From: Planctomycetota bacterium
GTDB lineage: Bacteria; Planctomycetota; UBA1135; JACQFD01
Assembly: GCA_016200225.1 (NCBI GenBank)
Contig: JACQFD010000004.1
Coordinates: forward strand, 62,001 to 126,000
Reading direction: 5' to 3'
Length of the DNA: 64,000 bases
A program made the translations under genes and the position numbers. This document shows, piece by piece, positions 19,699 to 29,190 of this stretch. The notes below the pieces were generated by a model. That model was given only the letters and a program-made list of their open reading frames with translations. It was not told the DNA's origin and did not search any database. Positions within the stretch are counted from its first letter, which is position 1, and every line of letters starts with the position of its first letter.

Positions 19699-20826
19699 TT
19701 ATAAAGGAAAACGGCCTTCGATGGCGGCCGGATCCCCGAATTGTTCGAGGACGCGGATCAACTCGTCGTGCTGCGCGCGCAGGTGCGGCGTGACCGAACT
19801 ATACACATCTTCGACAAGCGCGCGCAACGCGAGGCGCGGCGCGTTCGCATTGGCTTCCACGGCGGCGTCGATTTCCGACTCCAATTCTTTTTGTATCTTT
19901 TCGTCGCTTATTTTGTCCAACCATCCCAGCGATAATAAATATTTACGATATCGCTCGATCGGATCGCGCCGCCGCCACATTTCAACCTCCTGCGCATCGC
20001 GATATTTCGTCGGATCGTCCGACGACGAGTGGCCGAGCATACGATAACTCTTCAATGCCACCAATCCCGGCCCTTCGCCGGCGCGCGCGCGCCGGATCAT
20101 ATTTAATGTTTCGCGATAGACCGCGAGAATATCGTTACCATCGACGTCGACGCCGGGCATGCCATACGCCTCCGCTTTCGAACCGTACGACGGCGCGGCC
20201 GATTGCCGCGACGACGGCACCGATATCGCCCAGCCGTTGTCGATACAAACAAAAACGACCGGAGCTTTCCACACCGCGGCCATCGTCATCGCGCTGTGAA
20301 ATTCCGGCGACGACGTCGCGCCGTCGCCGAGATAGGCGCACATGACCGTATTTTCATTTTTAATTCTCGCGGCGTGCGCCGCGCCGACGGCGTGCGGGAG
20401 CTGCGTGCCGATGCAACTGCTCCACGATACGAAATTCGAAGCGGCGTGCTGAAAGTGATTATTCATCTGCCGGCCCTTCGACGTATCGTAAATATTAAGA
20501 AACATCTGTCCGACGTATTCGAGCAGCGGCATGCCGCGATAAACGGCGACGCCCCCTTCGCGCAGAGCGGGAAATATCCAATCTTTAGCGTCGAACGCCG
20601 CGCCCGAACCGATCGTGGCCGCCTCGAGTCCGATCGCGGTTCCTACAAATCCGATCCGCCCCTGCCTCTGTAAAATTAACATTTTTCCGTCGAGCATGCG
20701 CGTCTCGCACATGCCGCGGTACATCCGCAGCGAGAGATCCCGGCCGATCGCGGGGACGGTCTCGCCCGCCACGGGCGCGCCGTCCGCGTCGAGCACGCGT
20801 TTGTAATCGATCGGATTTGTAGTCAT
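19699..20826 (-). CDS. 2-oxoacid (pyruvate/branched-chain) dehydrogenase E1 alpha, copy 1
   Basis: TPP motif GDGATSSPEFHSAMTMAAVWKAPVVFVCIDNGWAIS; YRMLGHSSSDDPTKYR. Confidence 0.92.
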   Translation of the reverse strand: MTTNPIDYKRVLDADGAPVAGETVPAIGRDLSLRMYRGMCETRMLDGKMLILQRQGRIGFVGTAIGLEAATIGSGAAFDAKDWIFPALREGGVAVYRGMPLLEYVGQMFLNIYDTSKGRQMNNHFQHAASNFVSWSSCIGTQLPHAVGAAHAARIKNENTVMCAYLGDGATSSPEFHSAMTMAAVWKAPVVFVCIDNGWAISVPSSRQSAAPSYGSKAEAYGMPGVDVDGNDILAVYRETLNMIRRARAGEGPGLVALKSYRMLGHSSSDDPTKYRDAQEVEMWRRRDPIERYRKYLLSLGWLDKISDEKIQKELESEIDAAVEANANAPRLALRALVEDVYSSVTPHLRAQHDELIRVLEQFGDPAAIEGRFPL

Positions 20827-20836
20827 TGATCCGTAT

Positions 20837-22222
20837 TTACATCAAAGAAAGCAGCGCCGGTTCCTCCAGCAGTTGTTTCATGCGCATGAGGAACCTCGCG
20901 CCCGTCGCGCCGTCGACGATTCTGTGGTCGATCGAAACGGACAACATCATCATCGAACGCGGTTCGATGACTTCTTTTCCGTCGCGTACGACGACCGCCG
21001 GTTCCCGGCGAATACGGTGAACGCCAAGAATCGCCACTTCCGGAAAATTAATAACCGGAGTCGCGAATATTCCGCCGATGTTTCCGGCATTTGTTATTGT
21101 AAACGTTCCGCCCTGCAAATCGTCGACGGTCACTTTGCGCTGCCGCGTGCGCTCGGCGAGTTCGGACACTTCCTTGGCTAATTGTAACACGCTCTTCGTC
21201 TCCGCGCGCTTGACGACCGGCACGATCAAACCGTCCGCGGTGTCGACGGCGATCCCAAAGTTACAAGTACCGCGCATAACGATTTCCTGCGTGGCTTCGT
21301 CGAGCGTCGCGTTCATCGACGGATTTTCGCGCAACGCGACGACGAGCGCTTTCAGTATGAACGGAAGATACGTAACTTTGACGCCGTACTGTTCGCCGAT
21401 CGTCCGCGCTTTTTCGCGGATCTTTACCAATTCTGTAACATCGAGATCCTCGACAACTGTAAAGTGCGCGGCGGTCCGCTTGCTGCGCACCATGGCCTCC
21501 GCGATTTTTCTTCGCAATCCGCGGAACGGGACGCGCGTGTCCTCCGCCATCGCCGCGGCGGGCACGGGCGGAAACGAAAGCGGCGCCGGGGCGGATACGG
21601 CGGCGGCCACCGCTCCGCTGCCATTCGCGGCCACGGGAGCGGGTGTTTGCGCGCGCGCGATGTCGTCGCGCGTCACGCGGCCGTGCGGACCCGTTCCGGT
21701 CAATTGTAATATATCAATATTCGCGTCGCGCGCCGCGCGCCGCGTCGCGGGAGACGCCAATACTTTTCCGAGCGGAACCGCCGGCAGCGCGGCCGCGGCG
21801 GGGACGGGTTTTTGTTGTGTTGCCAACGGTTGCGTTGCTATTTGTTGTGTCGGCGCGGGCCCGGCGGCGACGGGCGCGGGCGCCGGTTTCGGCGGCGTCG
21901 GCGCGGCCTTGGCGGGCGCGGGACTTGGAGTCGGCGCCTGGCCGCCTCCCCCATGCCCCGAAAGATTTGTAGCAACCTCGGCGCGGCCGTCGTCGACGAT
22001 AAATAATATCGAACCGACTTTCACAACGGCTCCCAATTCGAATTTTCTTTCTAACAATTTTCCGGCGACGGGACTCGTCAACTCCACCGTCGCTTTGTCG
22101 GTCATCACTTCCACGACCGCCTGATCGCGCGCGACCGCCGCGCCGGGTTCGACGGTCCATTTGGTAATTTCACCCTCGTGGACGCCTTCTCCGATGTCGG
22201 GCAATCGAAATTCGTAGCTCAT
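20837..22222 (-). CDS. Dihydrolipoamide acyltransferase (E2) of a 2-oxoacid dehydrogenase complex
   Basis: Lipoyl motif EVMTDKATVELTSPVAG; Ala/Pro linkers; peripheral subunit-binding domain; catalytic SIDHRIVDGA. Confidence 0.95.
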   Translation of the reverse strand: MSYEFRLPDIGEGVHEGEITKWTVEPGAAVARDQAVVEVMTDKATVELTSPVAGKLLERKFELGAVVKVGSILFIVDDGRAEVATNLSGHGGGGQAPTPSPAPAKAAPTPPKPAPAPVAAGPAPTQQIATQPLATQQKPVPAAAALPAVPLGKVLASPATRRAARDANIDILQLTGTGPHGRVTRDDIARAQTPAPVAANGSGAVAAAVSAPAPLSFPPVPAAAMAEDTRVPFRGLRRKIAEAMVRSKRTAAHFTVVEDLDVTELVKIREKARTIGEQYGVKVTYLPFILKALVVALRENPSMNATLDEATQEIVMRGTCNFGIAVDTADGLIVPVVKRAETKSVLQLAKEVSELAERTRQRKVTVDDLQGGTFTITNAGNIGGIFATPVINFPEVAILGVHRIRREPAVVVRDGKEVIEPRSMMMLSVSIDHRIVDGATGARFLMRMKQLLEEPALLSLM

Positions 22223-22320
22223 GGATAATTATGTTTTCTGGAAAAGTAACTAAAAAATCGGGGAGTGAATAATTTATTAATATTGTACGATCGGTTTTCG
22301 GAGCCGTTCGCGATTCGATT

Positions 22321-23301
22321 TCAAAACGCCATCATTCGATCGACGGCATCCGTCACGCGGCGCGCGTCGGGCATATAATAATTCTCGAGCGCGTTCGGAA
22401 AAGGCGTGTCGAAACCGGCGACGCGGAGAATCGGCCCCTCGAGCGAGTCGACCGCCTCCTCCGCGATGAGCGCGGAAATCTCGGCGCCGAGACCGCAATA
22501 TTTGGGAGCTTCATGAACGACGATCACGCGGCCGGTTTTCCGCGCCGACGCGAGAACGGCATCCTCGTCGAGCGGCAACAGCGTGCGCAAATCTACAATT
22601 TCGAGCGAAATGCCGCGTTTCTCCGCCTCGATGGCGGCCTGTAAACAAACGGGCACCATCGCGCCATAACAAATAACCGAAATGGTCGAACCCTCGCGCG
22701 CGATGCGGGCCTTGCCGATCGGCACTTCATACCATTCCTCGGGGACTTCCTCCGCGAGCGACGGATCGCGATAAATCCGCTTCGGCTCCATGAAAATCAC
22801 GGGATCCGCGCCGCGCACCGCCGATAATAATAAACCTTTTGTATCATACGGCGTCGAGGGAATGACGACCTGCAATCCGGGAATATGACAAAAGAACGCC
22901 TCGCCGGACTGCGAATGGTAAAGACCGCCGCGAATGCCGCCGCCGTAGGGCGTGCGGACGACGACGGGACATGTATATTGTCCGCCGCTGCGATAGCGGA
23001 ACTTCGAAAGTTCGCTGACGATTTGATCGAACGCAGGATATATAAAATCCTGGAATTGTATCTCCGCGATCGGTCGAAGGACGTTCAGCGCCATGCCGAT
23101 CGCCGCGCCGACGATGCCGTCTTCCGTGAGCGGCGTATCGAAACACCGCGCTTCGCCGAACTCCTGTTGTATCTTATCCGTCGCGCCGAAGACGCCGCCC
23201 TTTTTCCCCACGTCCTCGCCGAAGACGACCACGCGCGGATCGTGCTTCATCGCCGTTCGAATCGCATCGTTGACGGCGGAAATGATGGTTAATTTTGCCA
23301 T
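22321..23301 (-). CDS. 2-oxoacid dehydrogenase E1 beta
   Basis: VVFGEDVGKKGGVFGAT; EDGIVGAAIGMAL; PYDTKGLLLSA. Confidence 0.95.
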   Translation of the reverse strand: MAKLTIISAVNDAIRTAMKHDPRVVVFGEDVGKKGGVFGATDKIQQEFGEARCFDTPLTEDGIVGAAIGMALNVLRPIAEIQFQDFIYPAFDQIVSELSKFRYRSGGQYTCPVVVRTPYGGGIRGGLYHSQSGEAFFCHIPGLQVVIPSTPYDTKGLLLSAVRGADPVIFMEPKRIYRDPSLAEEVPEEWYEVPIGKARIAREGSTISVICYGAMVPVCLQAAIEAEKRGISLEIVDLRTLLPLDEDAVLASARKTGRVIVVHEAPKYCGLGAEISALIAEEAVDSLEGPILRVAGFDTPFPNALENYYMPDARRVTDAVDRMMAF

Positions 23302-23350
23302 TCGTGGTCGCTGAATTTATATTTAGAATCGAAAAAATTAGATTATGGGA

Positions 23351-24445
23351 TCAAAGCGGAAACGCGCCCGCGGCTTCCGTGTTCGCGCCGTGCCGCGCGA
23401 GCGTATGTAACAATTCTTCCCGCTGGCGCGCGAGCCGCGGCGTCGGTTTTTCATAAACATCCTCGAAAATCGTCGGGACCTGCGGCTGCGGAAGCGCCGC
23501 GGCTTCGTCGACGGCCGCGCGCACGCCGTCCTGCGCCGCCGTCCAGATTTCAGTCTTTAAGATTTCATTCAATAATCCGCGTTCGTTTAGATACTTTTCG
23601 AATAGTAAAATCGGATCGCGCGCCACCGCGGCTTTCACTTCGTCGTCGTCGCGGTATCGCCGCGGGTCGTCGGACGACGAATGGCCGCCGATTCGATAGG
23701 TTACCAATTCGATCAGCGTCGGTCCGCCTCCCGCCCGCGCGCGCGCCGCGGCCTCGCCGACGACGCGGCGGACTTCGATCAGATTATTACCGTCGACGAT
23801 CGCCCCGCGCACGCCGTAGGCCTTTCCTTTGATTGCAAACGACGTCGACGCCGTTTGTTTATGCGTCGGCACTGAAATCGCCCATTGGTTATTATCACAT
23901 AAAAAAACGACAGGCGCGCGCCAGACGCCCGCGAGCGCGAGGCCCGAATGAAAACCGTTCGTCGACGTGCTGCCGTCGCCAAAACAACAAAAAACCACGC
24001 CGTTCTCGTTTTTCAGTTGCATCGCGCGCGCGCAGCCGGCCGCCTGCGGAATCTGCGTTCCGAGCGGCGAACTGATCGACACCCACCGCACGGGATTTAT
24101 AAATGAAAAATGCACGGGCATCTGGCGTCCCTTCGATCCGATGTCCTTCACATTATTAAACATCTGATGCGCCAGTTCGACGACCGGCACGCCGAGCGCG
24201 AGCGCGATCCCCTGCTGCCGGTAGCTCGGAAATATCCAATCTTTTTCTTTATTGACGTTCGCCGCGATGCCGACGTGGCACGCTTCCTCCCCCTCGCATT
24301 GTATCGTAAAACCGATTTTTCCCTGTCTTTGCAATAGCACCATCTGGCGGTCGAACACGCGCGTCAGCACGAGCGATCGATAATAATCGACGCATTCGCG
24401 GTCGGTCGGCGCCTGGATCGCGGTTTCTTGAATTTGCGGATTCAC
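23351..24445 (-). CDS. 2-oxoacid dehydrogenase E1 alpha, copy 2
   Basis: GDGSTSTNGFHSGLALAGVWRAPVVFLCDNNQWAIS; YRIGGHSSSDDPRRYR. Confidence 0.93.
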   Translation of the reverse strand: MNPQIQETAIQAPTDRECVDYYRSLVLTRVFDRQMVLLQRQGKIGFTIQCEGEEACHVGIAANVNKEKDWIFPSYRQQGIALALGVPVVELAHQMFNNVKDIGSKGRQMPVHFSFINPVRWVSISSPLGTQIPQAAGCARAMQLKNENGVVFCCFGDGSTSTNGFHSGLALAGVWRAPVVFLCDNNQWAISVPTHKQTASTSFAIKGKAYGVRGAIVDGNNLIEVRRVVGEAAARARAGGGPTLIELVTYRIGGHSSSDDPRRYRDDDEVKAAVARDPILLFEKYLNERGLLNEILKTEIWTAAQDGVRAAVDEAAALPQPQVPTIFEDVYEKPTPRLARQREELLHTLARHGANTEAAGAFPL

Positions 24446-25389
24446 GATTCTTTACGATCCGCGAGGATTTGTTCGATTTGAAATTCGCCCGCGCGGTACG
24501 ACGAACGTACGAGCGGCCCGCTCGAAACCACGCGGAAGCCCATTTCGAGGCCGCGTTCGCGGAAAGACTCGAATTTTTCGGGCGTCGCGTATTCTTGAAC
24601 TTCCAAATGCCACGGCGACGGACGTAAATATTGTCCCAATGTTACAAAATCGACGCCCGCCGAGAGCAAATCGCGCATCGCGGCGATCACTTCGCCTTCG
24701 AGCTCGCCGTGGCCGAGCATGATCGAGCTTTTTGTATAAATTCCTTTTTTGATACGTTTCGCGGCCGCGAGCACCGCGAGCGATTGTTTATAACCGCACC
24801 GCGCGTCGCGCGCGACCGGCTGAAGCCGTTCCACGGTTTCTATATTATGCGCGAACACGTGCGGTCCGCCGTTCGGATTCGTAATATCGAGAACGGTTCG
24901 AATACAATTCTCGTCTCCGCGGAAATCGGGCGTGAGGATCTCTATATAAAGATTCGGCGCCGCGGCTCGCAGACGCGACACGGTTTCCGCGAAATGTCCC
25001 GCGCCTTGATCCGCGAGATCGTCGCGGTCGACCGACGTGATCACTACATATCGCAGACCCCAGCTCGCGATCGCCTCCGCCACGCGCCGCGGTTCGTCGC
25101 GGTCGATTTCGCCGTTCGGTTTGCCCGCTTTCACGGCGCAGAACCGGCACGCGCGAGTACACAATTCGCCGAGGATCATGACGGTCGCCGTGCCGTCGCT
25201 CCAGCACTCGCCGAGATTCGGGCATTGCGCCTCCTCGCAAACCGTATGGAGCGAAAGTCCCTTCAACTGTGCTTTCAATCGCGCGTAGTTTTCACCGCCG
25301 GGCGCGCGAACTTTCAGCCACGGCGGCTTTCGAAGCATGGTTTCGCCCGGCTGCAATACGGGGAGTTCGGGCGGAGTTCGGCGCGGCAT
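24442..25389 (-). CDS. lipA: Lipoyl synthase
   Basis: CEEAQCPNLGEC and CTRACRFCAV clusters; TKSSIMLGHGE; start MPRRTPPELP. Confidence 0.96.
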   Translation of the reverse strand: MPRRTPPELPVLQPGETMLRKPPWLKVRAPGGENYARLKAQLKGLSLHTVCEEAQCPNLGECWSDGTATVMILGELCTRACRFCAVKAGKPNGEIDRDEPRRVAEAIASWGLRYVVITSVDRDDLADQGAGHFAETVSRLRAAAPNLYIEILTPDFRGDENCIRTVLDITNPNGGPHVFAHNIETVERLQPVARDARCGYKQSLAVLAAAKRIKKGIYTKSSIMLGHGELEGEVIAAMRDLLSAGVDFVTLGQYLRPSPWHLEVQEYATPEKFESFRERGLEMGFRVVSSGPLVRSSYRAGEFQIEQILADRKES

Positions 25390-25460
25390 GGTTGCGTGCG
25401 TATTAGTTGCAAATGATAGCAGAAACGGGACCAAGCCCGAAGGTGCTATGCTCTTCACCC

Positions 25461-26465
25461 ATGCCAAACCCCCTGCGCTCCGCGTTCCTTGTGCTTGCGT
25501 TGTCCGCGTGGCTCCCGTTTTCGAACGCGTCGGACGTACGCGCGACGGCCACGGCGCCCGTTCGACTCGGCGAGAAAAACCATGTTTACGAGTGGGTGGC
25601 GGGCTGGGCCAAACTTCCGGCCGATATCCAATTCGGCAACACGCACGGATGTATCACATTCGATTCGAAAGGGCGAGTTTATATGAATACCGACAGCGAG
25701 CGCGCAATTATGGTATTCGAACCGGACGGAACGTACGTCCGCGGTTTTGGTAAAGAGTTCCAGGGCGGCCTGCACAGCATGCTTTATAGAAAAGAGGCCG
25801 ACGGCGAATATTTATATCTCGCGCATCATACGACTCGGAAAGCTTATAAAATCACGCTCGAAGGGAAAATCGTCCTCGAACTCGGCTGCCCGATGGAGTC
25901 TGGAAATTACAAATCGGAGGGCGATTACCACCCGACCAGCACGGTTGTCGCGCCGAACGGCGACATTTTCGTCGGCGACGGCTACGGCCAGTCGTGGGTG
26001 CATCAGTATGATTCGAAAGGTAAATATATCCGCTCGTTCGGCGGCCCCGGCAAAATGAATTGTTGCCACGGCCTTTTCATCGACACGCGCCAGAACCCGC
26101 CGGCGCTCGTCGTCGCCGACCGCGCGAATCATCGTTTACAAATATTCGATCTGAACGGTAATTTACAGAAAATGATCGCCGAAGGGTTCCGGCTGCCGTC
26201 GAATTTCGGCATTTTCGGCGACGACATGGCCGTCGCCGACCTCGAGGGGCGCGTGACGATCGTCGATAAAGAATACAAAGTCGTCTGCCATCTCGGCGAC
26301 AACGCCGAGCCGGGATTGCGCGGTCAAAACGGAGTTCCGCGCGACAAATGGAAGGACGGAGAGTTTATTTCCCCGCACTGCGCGCGCTGGGACGCGGAAG
26401 GCAATCTTTATGTTATGGATTGGAACTTCCTCGGCCGGATCAGCAAACTCAAACGTATTAAATAA
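25461..26465 (+). CDS. Exported NHL/6-bladed beta-propeller protein
   Basis: Signal peptide MPNPLRSAFLVLALSAWLPFSNA; repeated blade motifs (VADRANHRLQIFDLNGNL). Confidence 0.8.
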   Translation: MPNPLRSAFLVLALSAWLPFSNASDVRATATAPVRLGEKNHVYEWVAGWAKLPADIQFGNTHGCITFDSKGRVYMNTDSERAIMVFEPDGTYVRGFGKEFQGGLHSMLYRKEADGEYLYLAHHTTRKAYKITLEGKIVLELGCPMESGNYKSEGDYHPTSTVVAPNGDIFVGDGYGQSWVHQYDSKGKYIRSFGGPGKMNCCHGLFIDTRQNPPALVVADRANHRLQIFDLNGNLQKMIAEGFRLPSNFGIFGDDMAVADLEGRVTIVDKEYKVVCHLGDNAEPGLRGQNGVPRDKWKDGEFISPHCARWDAEGNLYVMDWNFLGRISKLKRIK

Positions 26466-26468
26466 AAG

Positions 26469-28328
26469 TTACGTTTTCTTCCAGCCGCTCGCGCCGAACA
26501 GCGCCAGCAGCGCGAGCAGGCCGGCTCCGAACGGTAGAAACAAGATCGATTTCGATGCCAAATTCCGCATCGGACGCGTCGACAGAAACGATTCGCGCAT
26601 CGCGGGCCCGCGGCGGCCGCTCGCGAACACCGGCGTCGGCTGAACATAAGCTTTCCACGCGCTCCGCGGCGCGGAATCCAATGCTACTTTAGTTTCTTTC
26701 GCGGAAACGCGTTCCGCGCGGCTGAATTCGAGCGAATGCGCGCCGATTTCTATATTCCATTTCTCGACGCCCGCGAGTTCCGGAAACGCGAATTCCGCCG
26801 CGTTTTCTTTATTTCGATACACGACGGGCAGCTCCGCGAAAACAGCGGCGCGCGACTCGGGCCGCGGCGGCCCGAAATCGTATATTTTTACAAATCCTTC
26901 TCCGACGACCGGTCCATGCGCCGCCAGATCGTCGAGGAGATTTCGGCGCGCGAGGTAATCGTCATGATCCTTTATATACATCGGATCGACGCTAATAAAA
27001 TAACGGCACGGATGCACGGCCATGTCGGCGCGCTCGAGCAGCATCATTCCGCGCACGCGATCGCTAACATTTGCAATCACCGGACGCTGCGCGAGCGCCA
27101 TCACGATTTCGCCCTGCGTTTCGGACGTCGCGAACGATTCGCCGTACGCGACGCGCACGCGCGCGGCGCGCCCAAGGTCCTCGAGATACCGCGCGCCTTT
27201 CGGTTCGGAGAGATTCGCGGAGCCGAGAAGTAATATTAAAAATAACAGCGCCAGCAAAACGCCGCCGTACCGCCATCGCGGGATCCAGAATCCAACGGCG
27301 ATCGCGCACCCCGCGCCCACCGTTCCGGCCCATCGGATTTCCCACGAGGGAACCGACATCGCGCCGATCCATCCGAAAGCCGTGCAGGCGACGGATGTTA
27401 CAAAAAGCGCGGCGACGCCCGGGCATTTCGATAAATTGGCGGGAATATACCAGCAAACAATACAAATACCGACGACCGCGGGAATCGGCAGGCAATCGCG
27501 GACCACGTGGCCGAGCGCGAGAATCAACCAGTCGCCAAAATACAAATCGGCGCCCGTCTCGAGCGGCGCGCCGCCCGAAAGGATATAATGCGTCGACTGC
27601 AAATGTGTATAAACGCCCGCGAGCCGCTCGCCGACCGCGAGCATGCCCGCGGCCAGGATCAAGGGCGACGAAAGTGCGACGATCGCGCCCGGGCGGAACG
27701 CATCTTTTCTTAAATATAATATTCCAACCGCGGCGACGACGCTCGCGTCGATGCAAAATCGATAATCGGCGGCCGCGCCGAAGGCCCCCGAGACCGCCAT
27801 CGCGGCCGCGGCGAGCGGCGTGGACTTCAATACAAATGCGTCGAGCGCGCTCGCGAGACACGCCGCGCACGCGAATCCCGCGAGCACTTCCGATCCGGCC
27901 GCGCCCGCGACCATCGGACAAAATATGATGAATGCGGCGCCGACGAACGCGGGCGCCGCTCCGGCGCGCCGCAGAATGATTGTAAATATACCAAAAGCGG
28001 CCGCGACAATGAACAAACATTCGGAAACGCGCGCCGCGGCCGGGAAATCGAGCCCCGTCGCCGCGTGAATACTATATATAACCCACGACAACAGCGGCGG
28101 ATCCCCGGGCGAGAGCCCCTCCGCGACGCCCGCGGGAAGCGGCGTCACCACCGGCAGGCCGCCCGATGCTAAAAATCCGCGCGTCTCGAAATTGCGCGCG
28201 GCGCAGACGGCGCGCGCGAGCGCGCGATTCGAATCCTCGAGGCCGAGCGGATGCAAAAAATCGGCGGCATGGGTCACGAATGTAAGAATCGCGACGACGA
28301 GAAATACGAGGCTATTCTTAACGTTCAT
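26469..28328 (-). CDS. Large multi-pass membrane protein (glycosyltransferase-like layout, tentative)
   Basis: Many hydrophobic helices; start taken at MNVKNSLVFLVV. Confidence 0.6.
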   Translation of the reverse strand: MNVKNSLVFLVVAILTFVTHAADFLHPLGLEDSNRALARAVCAARNFETRGFLASGGLPVVTPLPAGVAEGLSPGDPPLLSWVIYSIHAATGLDFPAAARVSECLFIVAAAFGIFTIILRRAGAAPAFVGAAFIIFCPMVAGAAGSEVLAGFACAACLASALDAFVLKSTPLAAAAMAVSGAFGAAADYRFCIDASVVAAVGILYLRKDAFRPGAIVALSSPLILAAGMLAVGERLAGVYTHLQSTHYILSGGAPLETGADLYFGDWLILALGHVVRDCLPIPAVVGICIVCWYIPANLSKCPGVAALFVTSVACTAFGWIGAMSVPSWEIRWAGTVGAGCAIAVGFWIPRWRYGGVLLALLFLILLLGSANLSEPKGARYLEDLGRAARVRVAYGESFATSETQGEIVMALAQRPVIANVSDRVRGMMLLERADMAVHPCRYFISVDPMYIKDHDDYLARRNLLDDLAAHGPVVGEGFVKIYDFGPPRPESRAAVFAELPVVYRNKENAAEFAFPELAGVEKWNIEIGAHSLEFSRAERVSAKETKVALDSAPRSAWKAYVQPTPVFASGRRGPAMRESFLSTRPMRNLASKSILFLPFGAGLLALLALFGASGWKKT

Positions 28329-29103
28329 GGCGGCGATGCTCGAGATACGCAAACGCGAGTCCGCGATGTGTAAGTTCGGGACAATATGTATATTTTAATT
28401 CCGAACCCTCCATGCACGCCGCGCCGTCGCCGCCTGCTACAAATATCTCGGATGACGGAAACTCGGCGAGCGCGGCGCGGACGCATTCGCGGACGAGACC
28501 GCGGAACCCGTGCCAGAGTCCGGCCGCGATGGCGGTTTCCGTCGAGCGCCCGATCGCGGAGCGAGGGCGCTCGAATGCGACGAGCGGCAGTTTTTCCGTA
28601 TGTTCGAATAACGCGCGCGCGCCAAGGCGCGCACCGGGCGCGATCATGCCCCCTTCAAATATTTTTTTGTAAGAAACGACGTCGACGGTGACCGCCGTTC
28701 CCGCGTCGACAACGATCGCGTGCGTCGAGCGCGGCCTTTTTTTTGTTAATGACAGCGCGCCGAGCGCGTTCGCGAGCCGGTCGGCGCCGACGGCCCCCGC
28801 CGGACGCGGCCGCACGCGCAAACCGCCGTCGAGGTCGCGCGGAAAGAAATATACGGATCCGTTTTTGTTATTATTAAGCAAAGCCCGGCTCAAATCGCCG
28901 CGGACGCGCGCATCCGCGCCCGGCGCCACGCTCGCGACGACGGCCGCGCGCACGTCCGCCAGTTTTTGACGCTTCAATTCGGCGGAAAACGAGCGGCCGA
29001 TTTGTGCCGTTTCCAATGTAAATAAAAGCCGTCCTCTCCCCGAATGCCACAGCATCGCGGACACGTTGGTGTTGCCGAGATCGACGGTGACGAATCGTTG
29101 CAC
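28318..29103 (-). CDS. coaX: Type III pantothenate kinase
   Basis: VTVDLGNTNVSAMLW; VVDAGTAVTVDVV; GGMIAPGARLGARALFEHTEKLP. Confidence 0.9.
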   Translation of the reverse strand: MQRFVTVDLGNTNVSAMLWHSGRGRLLFTLETAQIGRSFSAELKRQKLADVRAAVVASVAPGADARVRGDLSRALLNNNKNGSVYFFPRDLDGGLRVRPRPAGAVGADRLANALGALSLTKKRPRSTHAIVVDAGTAVTVDVVSYKKIFEGGMIAPGARLGARALFEHTEKLPLVAFERPRSAIGRSTETAIAAGLWHGFRGLVRECVRAALAEFPSSEIFVAGGDGAACMEGSELKYTYCPELTHRGLAFAYLEHRRHER

Positions 29104-29190
29104 GCGCCGAATATGCGCAAACGCGCCATCCGATTCAAAAACAAAGGCCGCGAAATCGCGCGGATCCGTCGAATCCGCGGCGATTTGGAA

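Noticed and set aside
21078-22124. 348-aa plus-strand ORF opposite the E2 gene, and similar long shadow ORFs (10719..11615 -, 27064..28020 -, 31749..32675 -, 34818..35519 +, 43469..44437 +)
   Set aside because: They lie antisense or out of frame to clearly conserved genes and have low-complexity Arg/Ala/Pro translations typical of GC-rich shadow frames.
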